Part shown: positions 17,804-26,767 of the stretch, in pieces
Layout of the letters: every line of letters starts with the position of its first letter
How positions within the stretch are numbered: position 1 is the first letter of the stretch
Assembly (NCBI RefSeq): GCF_031834595.1
Contig: NZ_CP115541.1
Span: forward strand, 3,466,501 to 3,530,500
DNA: 64,000 nucleotides
DNA from: Stenotrophomonas oahuensis
GTDB lineage: Bacteria > Pseudomonadota > Gammaproteobacteria > Xanthomonadales > Xanthomonadaceae
Direction of reading: 5' to 3'
Notes under the pieces: generated by a model
The model's input: only the letters and a program-made list of their open reading frames with translations
Databases searched by the model: none
Told to the model about the DNA's origin: nothing
Position numbers and translations under genes: made by a program

Positions 17804-18690
17804 CCCAAAAGCGTATCCGCAAGGCGGTGTTCCCGGTCGCAGGACTGGGAACGCGCTTTCTTCCCGCGACCAAGACCGTTCCCAAGGAAATGCTGCCGAT
17901 CATTGATCGGCCGCTGATCCAGTACGCCGTCGACGAGGCCATCGAAGCAGGGTGCGACACCCTGATCTTCATCACCAACCGCTACAAGCACGCGGTCGCC
18001 GATTACTTCGACAAAGCCTACGAGCTGGAGCAGAAGCTCGAGCGCGCGGGCAAGCACGAACAGCTTGAGCTGGTCCGGCATGTGCTGCCCAACGGCGTGC
18101 GTGCGGTGTTCGTGACCCAGGCAGAGGCGCTGGGGCTCGGCCACGCGGTGCTGTGCGCCAAGGCGGTGGTCGGTGACGAACCGTTCGCGGTGCTGCTGCC
18201 CGACGATCTGATCTGGAACCGTGGCGACGGCGCGCTGAAGCAGATGGCGGACCTCAACGAGGCCACCGGAGCCAGCGTCATTGCGGTGGAAGATGTTCCG
18301 CACGAGAACACCGCCAGCTACGGCATTGTCGCCACCGAAGCCTTCGATGGCCGCAAGGGGCGCATCTCGCAGATCGTGGAAAAGCCCAAGCCGGAAGACG
18401 CGCCCAGCGACCTGGCCGTGGTTGGCCGCTATGTGCTGAGCCCGAAAATCTTCGAGCTGCTGGAAGCGACCGGCACCGGTGCCGGCGGTGAGATCCAACT
18501 GACCGATGCGATTGCCACGCTGCTGCAGACCGAGGAAGTGGACGCCTATCGTTTTGAAGGCACCCGTTTCGACTGCGGCACCCACCTGGGTCTGGTCGAG
18601 GCGACCATTCGGTTCGCACTGGAAAGCCACAAGCTGGGCAAGCCGGCGCGTGAGAAGCTGGCGCAGATGCTGGCTGACGACGAAGGCTGA
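17800..18690 (+). CDS. galU: UTP-glucose-1-phosphate uridylyltransferase
   Basis: 296 residues, GTG start overlapping the previous stop. Makes UDP-glucose from UTP and glucose-1-phosphate. N-terminal nucleotidyl-binding signature AVFPVAGLGTRFLPATKTVPKEMLPI, then LPDD for the metal-binding Asp, IVEKPKPEDAPSDLAVVGRYVL and the GGEIQLTDAI and FDCGTHLG segments fit GalU. Placed after two polysaccharide genes, so UDP-sugar supply and surface-glycan initiation are linked here. Confidence 0.96.
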   Translation: MTQKRIRKAVFPVAGLGTRFLPATKTVPKEMLPIIDRPLIQYAVDEAIEAGCDTLIFITNRYKHAVADYFDKAYELEQKLERAGKHEQLELVRHVLPNGVRAVFVTQAEALGLGHAVLCAKAVVGDEPFAVLLPDDLIWNRGDGALKQMADLNEATGASVIAVEDVPHENTASYGIVATEAFDGRKGRISQIVEKPKPEDAPSDLAVVGRYVLSPKIFELLEATGTGAGGEIQLTDAIATLLQTEEVDAYRFEGTRFDCGTHLGLVEATIRFALESHKLGKPAREKLAQMLADDEG

Positions 18691-18743
18691 CTGCCGACCA
18701 ACGGTCGGCAGCTACCGGTAGTGCCGGCCGCTGGCCGGCAACC
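18691..18743. repeat. Head-to-head SMAG pair
   Basis: A minus-oriented copy (18691-18716, CTGCCGACC-AAC-GGTCGGCAG then CTACC) abuts a plus-oriented copy (18717-18743, GGTAG then TGCCGGCC-GCT-GGCCGGCA), directly after the galU stop. Confidence 0.75.
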
Positions 18744-18756
18744 ACGCACAAATGAA

Positions 18757-18784
18757 ACGGGCGGCCCTTGGGCCGCCCGTATTG
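18757..18784. terminator. Bidirectional terminator between galU and the thiolase
   Basis: 10-bp perfect GC stem (ACGGGCGGCC/GGCCGCCCGT) with a 4-base loop, A-rich before and T-rich after. It serves convergent galU and thiolase transcripts. Confidence 0.7.
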
Positions 18785-18788
18785 TTTA

Positions 18789-18815
18789 GGTAGGTACCGA
18801 CCGTTGGTCGGTACC
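18789..18815 (+). repeat. SMAG-type GTAG palindrome
   Basis: Nearly identical to the copy at 5275 (GGTAGGTACCGACC-GTT core); third SMAG unit in the galU-thiolase gap. Confidence 0.75.
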
Positions 18816-18826
18816 CGTTTACCGAT

Positions 18827-20035
18827 TCACAGCGCCTCAAACACGCCCGCAGCGCCCATACCGGTACCAATGCACATCGTCACCATGCCGTACTTCTGCT
18901 GGCGGCGGCGCAGGCCGTGCACCAGGGTGGCGGTACGGATCGCGCCGGTCGCACCCAGCGGGTGGCCCAGGGCGATGGCACCGCCCAACGGGTTGATCTT
19001 CGACGGATCCAGGCCGCAGTCGCGGATCACGGCCAGCGACTGCGCGGCAAACGCTTCATTGAGCTCGATCCAGTCCAGCTGGTCCTGGGTCAGGCCAGCC
19101 TGCTTCAGCGCCTTCGGAATCGCAGCAATCGGGCCGATGCCCATCACTTCCGGGCGCACGCCGGCGACCGAGAAGCTGACGAAGCGGGCCAGCGGCTTCA
19201 GGCCGTAATCCTTCACTGCCTGTTCCGACGCCAGCAGCACCGCGGCGGCACCGTCGCTCATCTGCGAGGAGTTGCCGGCGGTGACCGTGCCACCGAACTG
19301 GCCGTTGCGGAACACCGGGCGCAGCTTGGCCAGGCCTTCCGCGGACGAATCCAGGCGCGGGCCTTCGTCGGTGTCGACGATGCGGTCGCGGGTGATGATG
19401 CGGCGGCCGTCGGCGAGGTCCGGGGTGCGGGTGCGCACGTCGTACGGGCTGATCTCGTCCTTGAACTCACCGGCCTGGATGGCGGCGATGGCCTTCTGGT
19501 GCGAGGCCAGGGCGAACGCGTCCTGTTCTTCGCGGGAGACCTTCCATTCCTCGGCGACCTTCTCGGCGGTGATGCCCATGCCGTAGGCGATGGCGACGTG
19601 GTCGTTGTCGAACACGCTCGGAGCCATCGCGATCTTGTTGCCCATCATCGGCACCATCGACATCGATTCGGTGCCGCCGGCCAGCATCAAATCGGCGTTG
19701 CCCAGACGGATCTGGTCGGCGGCCATGGCCACAGCCTGCAGGCCCGACGAACAGAAGCGGTTCACCGTCTGAGCGGCGATGGTGTTGGGCAGGCCGGCCA
19801 ACAGCACGCCGATGCGTGCCACGTTCATGCCTTGCTCGGCTTCGGGCATGGCGCAGCCAATGATGGCGTCGTCAATGCGGTTCACGTCCACGCCCGGGGC
19901 TTGGGCGACCACGCTCTTGAGCACGTGGGCGAGCATGTCGTCGGGACGGGTGTTGCGGAATACGCCCTTGGGTGCCTTGCCGACCGGGGTGCGGGTGGCG
20001 GCGACGATGTAGGCGTCCTGGATCTGCTTGGTCAT
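18827..20035 (-). CDS. Acetyl-CoA C-acyltransferase (thiolase, FadA-type)
   Basis: 402 residues. Cleaves 3-ketoacyl-CoA with CoA, the last step of fatty-acid beta-oxidation. Active-site residues are C95 in NRFCSSGLQ, H358 in GGAIALGHPLGATG and C388 in MCIGTGMGAAG, all at the usual spacing. It lies 16 bases downstream of the multifunctional beta-oxidation gene on the same strand, so its substrate is inferred to be fatty acyl chains and not acetoacetyl-CoA only. Confidence 0.94.
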   Translation of the reverse strand: MTKQIQDAYIVAATRTPVGKAPKGVFRNTRPDDMLAHVLKSVVAQAPGVDVNRIDDAIIGCAMPEAEQGMNVARIGVLLAGLPNTIAAQTVNRFCSSGLQAVAMAADQIRLGNADLMLAGGTESMSMVPMMGNKIAMAPSVFDNDHVAIAYGMGITAEKVAEEWKVSREEQDAFALASHQKAIAAIQAGEFKDEISPYDVRTRTPDLADGRRIITRDRIVDTDEGPRLDSSAEGLAKLRPVFRNGQFGGTVTAGNSSQMSDGAAAVLLASEQAVKDYGLKPLARFVSFSVAGVRPEVMGIGPIAAIPKALKQAGLTQDQLDWIELNEAFAAQSLAVIRDCGLDPSKINPLGGAIALGHPLGATGAIRTATLVHGLRRRQQKYGMVTMCIGTGMGAAGVFEAL

Positions 20036-20051
20036 TGCGGTGATCTCTCTA

Positions 20052-22424
20052 TTAGTTACGCAGCGGCTTGCCGGTTTTCAGCATGTGCGCGATGCGGGCC
20101 TGGGTCTTTTCCTGCTGGGCCAGTTCGACGAAGTGCTTGCGCTCCAGGGTCAGCAGCCACTCTTCGTCGACCAGGGTGCCGCGATCCACTTCGCCGCCGC
20201 ACAGCACGGTGGCGATGCGCACGGCGATCTCGTAGTCATACGGGCTGATGAAACGGCCTTCCAGCATGTTGACCAGCATCATCTTGAAGGTCGCGATGCC
20301 CACGTCGCCGGCGACCTGGATGCGACGTGCCGGCATCGGCGGACGGTAGCCGCCTTCGGCCAGCGCACGCACTTCGGCCTTGGCGATGTACAGCGCTTCA
20401 TAGCTGTTGAACACCACCTTGTCGGTCGGGCGCATCAGGCCCAGCTCCTGGGCGTTGACCGCCGAGTTGGAGACCTTGGCCATGGCCACGGTTTCGAAGG
20501 TCTTCTTCAGTTCGGCGAACACGTCGCCGCCCGGACCGGCGGCCTGCGAGGCACGCACCGCCAGTTCCTTGAGGCCGCCACCGGCCGGCAGCAGGCCGAC
20601 GCCGGCTTCGACCAGGCCGATGTAGCTTTCCAGTGCAGCCACGCTCTTGGCGCTGTGCATCTGGAATTCGCAGCCACCGCCCAGGGCCAGGCCGCGCACT
20701 GCGGTCACCACCGGCACCAGCGAGTACTTGATTGCCTGGCTGGTGCGCTGGAAGTTGTGCACCATCTCTTCGAACTGGTCGACCTTGCCGGCCTGCAGCA
20801 GGCCCAGTGCACCCGCCAGGTCGGCACCGGCGGAGAAGGGTTCCTTCTGCTGCCAGATCACCAGGCCCTGGAAGCCCTGCTCGGCGCGCTTGATCGCTTC
20901 CTGCAGGCCGTTGAGCACGTGGTCGGACACGGTGTTCATCTTGGTCTTGAAGCTGACCACGGCAATGCCGTCGCCGTCGTGCCACATGCGCACGCCGTCA
21001 TTTTCGAACACGGTTTCGCCCGGGCTGAAGGTTTCGCCCAGCACCGGATCGGGGAAGCGCTGGCGCTGGTACACCGGCAGCGACGAACGCGGCAGCTTGG
21101 CGTTGCGCGACGGGCTGAAGCTGCCCTCGGCGGCGTGCACGCCGTCGCGGCCATCGAACACCCAGTCCGGCAGCGGCGCATTGCTCATGCTCTTTCCGGC
21201 GACGATGTCGTCGGCGATCCACTGCGCCACCTGCTTCCAGCCAGCGGCCTGCCAGGTTTCGAACGGGCCCAGCGACCAGCCGTAACCCCAGCGGATGGCC
21301 AGGTCGACGTCGCGCGCGGTTTCGGCGATGTCCGCCAGGTGATAGGCGCTGTAGTGGAACAGGTCGCGGAAGGTCGCCCACAGGAACTGCGCCTGCGGGT
21401 GCTGGCTTTCGCGCAGCTTGGCGAACTTCTCGGCCGGGTTCTTGATCTTCAGGATCTCGACCACTTCCGGTGCGGCGGTGCGGTCAGCGGCGCGGTAGTC
21501 CTGCTTTTCCAGGTCCAGCACGACGATGTCTTTGCCGACCTTGCGGAAGATGCCGGCACCGGTCTTCTGGCCCAGCGCACCCTTGGCGATCAGCGCGTCC
21601 AGCCACTTCGGCGACTTGAAGAATTCGTGCCACGGGTCGTTGGGCAGGGTGTCGCCCATGGTCTTGATGACGTGGGCCATGGTGTCCAGGCCGACCACGT
21701 CGGAGGTGCGGTAGGTGGCCGACTTCGGGCGACCCACCAGCGGGCCGGTCAGGCCGTCCACTTCGTCAAAGCCCAGGCCGAACTGCTGGGTGTGGTGGAT
21801 GGTGGACAGGATCGAGAACACGCCGATGCGGTTGCCGATGAAGTTCGGGGTGTCCTTGGCGTACACCACGCCCTTGCCCAGGGTGGTGACCAGGAAGCTT
21901 TCCAGGCCCTCCAGCACGGCCGCGTCGGTGGTGCTGGCCGGAATCAGCTCGGCCAGGTGCATGTAGCGCGGCGGGTTGAAGAAATGCACGCCGCAGAAGC
22001 GGTGGCGCAGCTGCTCGGGCAGCACGTCGGCCAGCTTGTTGATGCCCAGGCCCGAAGTGTTGGAGGCCAGCACCGCGTGGTCGGCAACGAACGGGGCGAT
22101 CTTCTTGTACAGGTCCTGCTTCCAGTCCATGCGTTCGGCAATGGCCTCGATGATCAGGTCGCAGTCCTTCAGTTGCTCCAGCCCGGTCTCATAGTTGGCC
22201 GGGGTGATCGCCTCGGCGTAGGACTTGCTGGCCAGCGGGGCCGGGCTCAGCTTGCCCAGATTGGCAATCGCCTTGAGCACGATGCCGTCGGCGGGACCTT
22301 CCTTGGCAGGCAGGTCGAACAGTACTGTGTCGACGCCGGCGTTGGTCAGGTGGGCGGCGATCTGGGCACCCATGACGCCGGCACCCAGCACGGCGGCGCG
22401 GCGGACTAGCAGGGAATTGGACAT
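20052..22424 (-). CDS. 3-hydroxyacyl-CoA dehydrogenase/enoyl-CoA hydratase (FadN-like order)
   Basis: 790 residues combining two beta-oxidation activities. The NAD-binding dehydrogenase is N-terminal (AAVLGAGVMGAQIAAHLTNAG, with FFNPPRYMHLAE and FIGNRIG) and the enoyl-CoA hydratase is C-terminal (PFSAGADLAGAL..ALGGGCEFQMHS). This is the reverse of E. coli FadB and matches the FadN type. Cotranscribed with the thiolase downstream and, 47 bases upstream, a PsrA-like regulator. Confidence 0.93.
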   Translation of the reverse strand: MSNSLLVRRAAVLGAGVMGAQIAAHLTNAGVDTVLFDLPAKEGPADGIVLKAIANLGKLSPAPLASKSYAEAITPANYETGLEQLKDCDLIIEAIAERMDWKQDLYKKIAPFVADHAVLASNTSGLGINKLADVLPEQLRHRFCGVHFFNPPRYMHLAELIPASTTDAAVLEGLESFLVTTLGKGVVYAKDTPNFIGNRIGVFSILSTIHHTQQFGLGFDEVDGLTGPLVGRPKSATYRTSDVVGLDTMAHVIKTMGDTLPNDPWHEFFKSPKWLDALIAKGALGQKTGAGIFRKVGKDIVVLDLEKQDYRAADRTAAPEVVEILKIKNPAEKFAKLRESQHPQAQFLWATFRDLFHYSAYHLADIAETARDVDLAIRWGYGWSLGPFETWQAAGWKQVAQWIADDIVAGKSMSNAPLPDWVFDGRDGVHAAEGSFSPSRNAKLPRSSLPVYQRQRFPDPVLGETFSPGETVFENDGVRMWHDGDGIAVVSFKTKMNTVSDHVLNGLQEAIKRAEQGFQGLVIWQQKEPFSAGADLAGALGLLQAGKVDQFEEMVHNFQRTSQAIKYSLVPVVTAVRGLALGGGCEFQMHSAKSVAALESYIGLVEAGVGLLPAGGGLKELAVRASQAAGPGGDVFAELKKTFETVAMAKVSNSAVNAQELGLMRPTDKVVFNSYEALYIAKAEVRALAEGGYRPPMPARRIQVAGDVGIATFKMMLVNMLEGRFISPYDYEIAVRIATVLCGGEVDRGTLVDEEWLLTLERKHFVELAQQEKTQARIAHMLKTGKPLRN

Positions 22425-22471
22425 GTCAGTAAGCCTTTGGAGGTCAGTTCAGTCGGGCAGGGGGCCCGGCA

Positions 22472-23122
22472 TTACGGGGTGGAAGCAGGGGAGGCGGCTG
22501 CGCTGGCGCGGAAGCCGGCCTCGGCGAAATGGATCAGTTCGTGGGCGGCATGGGCACGATGCGCCGCTTCGGTGACACCTGCGGGTCGCTTGATCAGCCC
22601 GAAGTCGGCCATGGCGTAGGTCAGTGACCCGGCCAGGAAGTCCAGCCGCCAGTACAGCTCTTCCTTGCTCAGCTCCGGCACGCAGGCGGCGATGGCCTTG
22701 CCGAAGTCGCGCAGCACGTGGCCGTAATGGTCGGACAGGAACTTGCGCAGGTTGTCATTTTTTTCCGCATAGGCGCGGGCGATGACCCGCACGAAGGCAC
22801 CGCCACTCTGGCGGTCCTGGGCCATGGCCAGCGCCGGCTCAACGAAGGCGGCCAGCACCGGCCGTAATTGACCGGGGTAGTCGCGGCGGGCGGTGTCGAG
22901 CTGGGCCAGGCGCGCGGTGGTCATCTCGTCCATGCGGCGGCGGAACACCTCGTTGACCAGGTTTTCCTTGGAGCCGAAGTGGTAGTTCACCGCCGCAATG
23001 TTGACGTCGGCCTGGCTGGTCACCTGGCGCAGCGAGGTGCCGGCAAAGCCGTGCTGGGCGAACAGCTCCTCGGCGGCCCCGAGAATGCGGTCCTTGGTGG
23101 AGAAGTGGGCGGGCTTGGCCAT
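22472..23122 (-). CDS. TetR-family regulator of fatty-acid oxidation (PsrA-like)
   Basis: 216 residues from the ATG at 23122. The N-terminal helix-turn-helix (about 10-55) reads [41 protein letters not shown], closely resembling PsrA of pseudomonads, which represses beta-oxidation genes until long-chain acyl-CoA binds. An upstream in-frame TTG at 23140 lies inside the operator palindrome, so I reject it as start. First gene of the fad operon; the CAAAC-N4-GTTTG operator just before it fits autoregulation of the whole operon. Confidence 0.88.
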   Translation of the reverse strand: MAKPAHFSTKDRILGAAEELFAQHGFAGTSLRQVTSQADVNIAAVNYHFGSKENLVNEVFRRRMDEMTTARLAQLDTARRDYPGQLRPVLAAFVEPALAMAQDRQSGGAFVRVIARAYAEKNDNLRKFLSDHYGHVLRDFGKAIAACVPELSKEELYWRLDFLAGSLTYAMADFGLIKRPAGVTEAAHRAHAAHELIHFAEAGFRASAAASPASTP

Positions 23123-23139
23123 GGGTCGGGCAGGGTTCA

Positions 23140-23157
23140 ATCAAACGATTGTTTGAT
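23140..23157. promoter_or_regulatory. Probable PsrA-type operator of the fad operon
   Basis: Perfect dyad ATCAAAC-GATT-GTTTGAT, 18 bases before the TetR start. It fits the known PsrA motif (C/G)AAAC-N2-4-GTTT(G/C). It probably overlaps the operon promoter. Confidence 0.75.
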
Positions 23158-23246
23158 ATTAGACCCCGGCAGCCGCCGCTGGCATGCTGCGGCGCAACAG
23201 GATCTCGCTGGCGTTCAGGGTCTGTCCGGCTGTTCAGGTTCCCTGC

Positions 23247-23272
23247 GGTTGCCACGCATGGCGTGGCACTAC
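23247..23272 (-). repeat. SMAG-type GTAG palindrome
   Basis: Minus-oriented GTAG head then TGCCACGCC-ATG-CGTGGCA, in the TetR-ndk gap. Confidence 0.65.
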
Positions 23273-23327
23273 GGCGTAGCGCCGGGCCAGAGGACGTTGT
23301 AGAATTGCGCTACGTATATAGGCTAAG

Positions 23328-23352
23328 CCCGCGTTTTGACGCGGGTTTTTTT
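23328..23352 (+). terminator. Intrinsic terminator inside the ndk leader
   Basis: Stem CCCGCG/CGCGGG, 6-base loop and seven T, 48 bases before the ndk start. No gene on the plus strand precedes it, so it looks like an attenuator or the end of a small RNA. Confidence 0.6.
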
Positions 23353-23400
23353 CATGTTACTCTCGGGTCGATCAGTGGCCCGCCCAACGGAGAACCTCCC

Positions 23401-23826
23401 ATGGCGCTGGAGCGCACCCTTTCCATCATCAAGCCCGACGCGGTTGCCAAGAACGTCATCGGCGAAATCTACGCCCGCTTTGAAAAGGCTGGCCTGAAGG
23501 TCGTGGCTGCCAAGTACAAGCAGCTGTCGCGCCGTGAAGCCGAAGGCTTCTACGCCGTGCACAAGGAGCGTCCGTTCTTCAACGCGCTGGTCGAGTTCAT
23601 GATCTCCGGCCCGGTGATGATCCAGGCGCTGGAAGGCGAGAACGCCGTGCTGGCCCACCGCGACCTGCTGGGCGCCACCAATCCGAAGGACGCTGCGCCG
23701 GGCACCATCCGCGCCGACTTCGCCGATTCCATCGATGCCAATGCCGCCCACGGCTCGGACTCGGTCGAGAATGCCGCGATTGAAATCGCGTACTTCTTCG
23801 CCGCGACCGAAGTGGTCTCGCGCTGA
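23401..23826 (+). CDS. ndk: Nucleoside diphosphate kinase
   Basis: 141 residues starting [15 protein letters not shown]. Transfers the gamma phosphate of ATP to other nucleoside diphosphates by a ping-pong mechanism through a phospho-histidine, H117 in the NAAHGSDS motif. [14 protein letters not shown] is the other family signature. I chose the ATG at 23401 after a GGAGAACCTCCC leader. Followed directly by rlmN. Confidence 0.97.
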   Translation: MALERTLSIIKPDAVAKNVIGEIYARFEKAGLKVVAAKYKQLSRREAEGFYAVHKERPFFNALVEFMISGPVMIQALEGENAVLAHRDLLGATNPKDAAPGTIRADFADSIDANAAHGSDSVENAAIEIAYFFAATEVVSR

Positions 23827-23836
23827 GAGTAATGCC

Positions 23837-25042
23837 GTGAACGAGGTCGTACAGTCCCCCGCCATCCAGCCGCTGCCGAAAACCGCACCGACTGCTGGCA
23901 AACAGAACCTGCTCGACCTCGATCGCGAGGGTTTGGAGCGCTTCTTCGCCGAGACCCTCGGCGAAGCGCGCTACCGTGCCCACCAGGTCATGAAGTGGAT
24001 CCATCACCACTACGTGACCGATTTCGACCAGATGACCGATCTGGGCAAGGCGTTGCGTGCCAAGCTGCACGCACACGCCGAAGTGGTCGTGCCCAACATC
24101 GTGTTCGAGAAGCCCTCCAATGACGGCACTCACAAGTGGCTGCTGGCCATGGGCACCGATGGCAAGAACGCCATCGAGGCGGTCTACATTCCGGACAAGA
24201 CCCGCGGCACGCTGTGCGTGTCCTCGCAGGTCGGCTGTGCACTGAACTGCACGTTCTGCTCCACCGCCACCCAGGGCTTCAACCGCAACCTGTCCACCGC
24301 CGAGATCATCGGCCAGGTGTGGGTGGCGGCGCGCCATCTGGGCAACATTCCGCACAAGCAGCGCCGCCTGACCAACGTGGTCATGATGGGTATGGGCGAG
24401 CCGCTGATGAATTTCGACAACGTCGTGCGCGCCATGAGTGTGATGCGCGACGATCTGGGCTACGGCCTGGCCAACAAGCGCGTGACCCTGTCGACCTCCG
24501 GCCTGGTGCCGCAGATCGACCGCCTCTCCGCCGAAAGCGATGTCTCGCTGGCGGTGTCGCTGCACGCGCCCAACGATGAGCTGCGCGAAACCCTGGTGCC
24601 GCTTAACAAGAAGTACCCGATCGCCGAGCTGATGGCCTCGTGTGCCCGTTACCTGCGCGCCAACAAGCGCCGCGAATCGGTCACCTTTGAATACACCCTG
24701 ATGCGCGGCATCAATGACACGCCCGAGCACGCCCGCCAGCTGGCGCGGCTGATGCGCCAGTTCGACAACGCCGTGCAGACGTCGAACGCGGGCAAGGTCA
24801 ACCTGATTCCGTTCAATCCGTTCCCGGGCACGCGCTACGAGCGCTCGGACGACACCCAGATCCGCGCCTTCCAGAAGATCCTGCTGGACTCCAAGGTGCT
24901 GACCATGGTGCGCCGTACCCGTGGCGACGACATCGACGCCGCCTGTGGCCAGCTCAAGGGCCAGGTGATGGACCGCACGCGCCGACAGGCCGAATTCAAC
25001 AAGACCCTGCAGGGCGGGAAAAACCGGAATGCCGCTGCCTGA
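23837..25042 (+). CDS. rlmN: Dual-specificity 23S rRNA/tRNA adenine-C2 methyltransferase
   Basis: 401 residues, GTG start 11 bases after ndk. Radical SAM enzyme that methylates C2 of A2503 in 23S rRNA and A37 of some tRNAs. The 4Fe-4S motif is C134-x3-C138-x2-C141 ([11 protein letters not shown]), and the methyl-carrying C-terminal cysteine is C370 (DIDAACGQL). GMGEPLMN and [10 protein letters not shown] are family-typical. Overlaps pilF by 14 bases. Confidence 0.96.
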   Translation: MNEVVQSPAIQPLPKTAPTAGKQNLLDLDREGLERFFAETLGEARYRAHQVMKWIHHHYVTDFDQMTDLGKALRAKLHAHAEVVVPNIVFEKPSNDGTHKWLLAMGTDGKNAIEAVYIPDKTRGTLCVSSQVGCALNCTFCSTATQGFNRNLSTAEIIGQVWVAARHLGNIPHKQRRLTNVVMMGMGEPLMNFDNVVRAMSVMRDDLGYGLANKRVTLSTSGLVPQIDRLSAESDVSLAVSLHAPNDELRETLVPLNKKYPIAELMASCARYLRANKRRESVTFEYTLMRGINDTPEHARQLARLMRQFDNAVQTSNAGKVNLIPFNPFPGTRYERSDDTQIRAFQKILLDSKVLTMVRRTRGDDIDAACGQLKGQVMDRTRRQAEFNKTLQGGKNRNAAA

Positions 25043-25826
25043 CCTTCGATTGCCAGCCGTTGTCTTCGTCGCGCTGGCACTCGCCGGCTGTGGCAAGCAG
25101 GGCATCCGTATTCCTGATGACATCCGGGGCGTGGCTCCGGAATACACCGCCCGCGATGACGACAACACGCGTCGTCGGGTGGCCTACGAGAACAATGTCA
25201 CCCTGGCGGCCGAGGCGGTGCGTCTGGGCGACCTGCCGCTGGCCGAGAAGCGTGGCAGGGCTGCCCTGAAGCTGGATGGCAGCCGCCCCGAGGTCTATCT
25301 GTTGCTGGCCCAGGTGGCCGGTGCGCAGGGGCGCGACGCCGACGTGGGCGAGCTTCTGCGCAAGGCGGTCGAGGTTGCACCGCAGCGCGGTGATGCGCTC
25401 AACAATTATGGCGCGTGGCTGTGTGGGCGAGGCCGTGCTGCCGAAGCGCTGCCGTATTTCGACAAAGCCCTGGCCGCACCCGGCTACGGCACCCCGTCGG
25501 CGGCCCTGGCCAATGCCGGAAGCTGTGCATTGAGTGCCGGGCAGCCCGAACGGGCGGTGCGTGACCTGCGCAAGGCGTTGGCGCTGGCCCCGGACAATGC
25601 GTTTGCACTGGAGACGATGGCCCGCAACGAGTACACCCAGGGGCGCTTTTTCGAGGCCCGGGCCTTCGTGCAACGGCGTCTGTCGGCTGCACCGGCCACA
25701 CGTTCCGTGTTACAACTTGCCTCTGATATCGAGGCGCAGCTGGGCGACGCAGTGGCATCGGGTCGCTATCTGCAGCGAATTCGCGACGAATTTCCGCACG
25801 ACGCGGCTCCTAATTCCCGGGGTTGA
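25029..25826 (+). CDS. pilF: Type IV pilus biogenesis lipoprotein PilF/PilW
   Basis: 265 residues. Lipoprotein signal with lipobox LALAGC (lipidated Cys21), then about six tetratricopeptide repeats (for example [20 protein letters not shown] and [19 protein letters not shown]). PilF is the pilotin that brings the PilQ secretin to the outer membrane for type IV pili. Its place after rlmN and before rodZ matches gammaproteobacteria. Confidence 0.9.
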   Translation: MPLPDLRLPAVVFVALALAGCGKQGIRIPDDIRGVAPEYTARDDDNTRRRVAYENNVTLAAEAVRLGDLPLAEKRGRAALKLDGSRPEVYLLLAQVAGAQGRDADVGELLRKAVEVAPQRGDALNNYGAWLCGRGRAAEALPYFDKALAAPGYGTPSAALANAGSCALSAGQPERAVRDLRKALALAPDNAFALETMARNEYTQGRFFEARAFVQRRLSAAPATRSVLQLASDIEAQLGDAVASGRYLQRIRDEFPHDAAPNSRG

Positions 25827-25832
25827 AGCATT

Positions 25833-26708
25833 GTGATTGACGACCAGACTGTGAACGCTTTTGATGCTGCGGCCGGATGCGGAGCACGACTCCGTCAGGC
25901 GCGCGAAGCGGCCGGACTGTCCCTCGAAGCGGTGGGGAAAGACCTGCGCATGCCGGTCCAGGTGGTGAAGTCGCTCGAAGCCGAGCAGTGGGATCGCTTG
26001 GGGGCCCCGGTCTTCGTGCGCGGCCAGCTGCGCAGCTACGCCCGCCTGCTCAGGGTTGACCTCGGCGACGCACTGGAACAGGCCCACATCGGTCCGGTGG
26101 TGCCGCCGCAGCTGGTCAGCCACACCCACACCCCGCGTGCGCGCCGCATCGCCGAAAGCCTGGGCCGCCGCGCCCTCTATGTCGGTATTACCGCCGTGCT
26201 GGCGGTGCCCGTGTGGTTCGCCACCCGCGGCCACTTCGACACCGGCAGCAGCACCCCGAACACCGCGTCGCTGGACGTGATTCCAGCGGCGGTTCCCGTG
26301 ACCGGTGGCAACGAGCCTGCCAACCCGGCCACCGCGGCTCCGGCAACGGCCGCCCCGGCGTCGCAGCCATCTGCGCCGTACCTGGCCTCGCTGACCCCGG
26401 TGCCGCGTCCGGCCGCCAGTGCTGCCACGCCTGCCGCCACGGGCGGCACCCTCAGCCTGCAGTTCAAGGGCGACAGCTGGGTGGACATCTCCGGTCCGGA
26501 CGGTGCCACGGTGGAAAAGGCGCTGATCAAATCCGGTGAGTCGCGCAGCTTCAGTCCCGGCCAGGTGGCGCGCATGGTGCTGGGCAACGCGTCGGCGGTC
26601 GAGGTTCAGCAGGGCGGCGCTATCGTCGACCTTTCGCCGTACCAGCGAGCCAACGTGGCACGCTTTACGGTATCCTCTGACGGCTCCGTGGCTCCGGTTT
26701 CACACTGA
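25833..26708 (+). CDS. rodZ: RodZ-family helix-turn-helix membrane protein
   Basis: 291 residues, GTG start. An N-terminal XRE-type HTH (about 15-80, LRQAREAAGLSLEAVGKDLRMPVQVVKSLEAEQWD), one transmembrane helix near 112-130, an Ala/Pro/Thr-rich periplasmic linker, and a C-terminal beta domain (LSLQFKGDSWVDISGPDGA..). RodZ binds MreB and supports rod shape in other bacteria. Between pilF and yfgM; the ispG and hisS genes found here in E. coli are absent. Confidence 0.87.
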   Translation: MIDDQTVNAFDAAAGCGARLRQAREAAGLSLEAVGKDLRMPVQVVKSLEAEQWDRLGAPVFVRGQLRSYARLLRVDLGDALEQAHIGPVVPPQLVSHTHTPRARRIAESLGRRALYVGITAVLAVPVWFATRGHFDTGSSTPNTASLDVIPAAVPVTGGNEPANPATAAPATAAPASQPSAPYLASLTPVPRPAASAATPAATGGTLSLQFKGDSWVDISGPDGATVEKALIKSGESRSFSPGQVARMVLGNASAVEVQQGGAIVDLSPYQRANVARFTVSSDGSVAPVSH

Positions 26709-26767
26709 GCTGCGATTTCCAATTCAATTCAAATGGTCCCTCCTGACGGGCAGGGGCGAGAGTACGC

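Noticed and set aside
20028..22409. 793-residue plus-strand frame opposite the fadB-like gene
   Set aside because: Shadow frame; the minus strand encodes a complete two-domain enzyme.
23297..23320. TTGTAG/TATATA promoter before ndk
   Set aside because: Spacing of 12 bases is too short for a sigma-70 promoter; only the TATATA box is worth noting.
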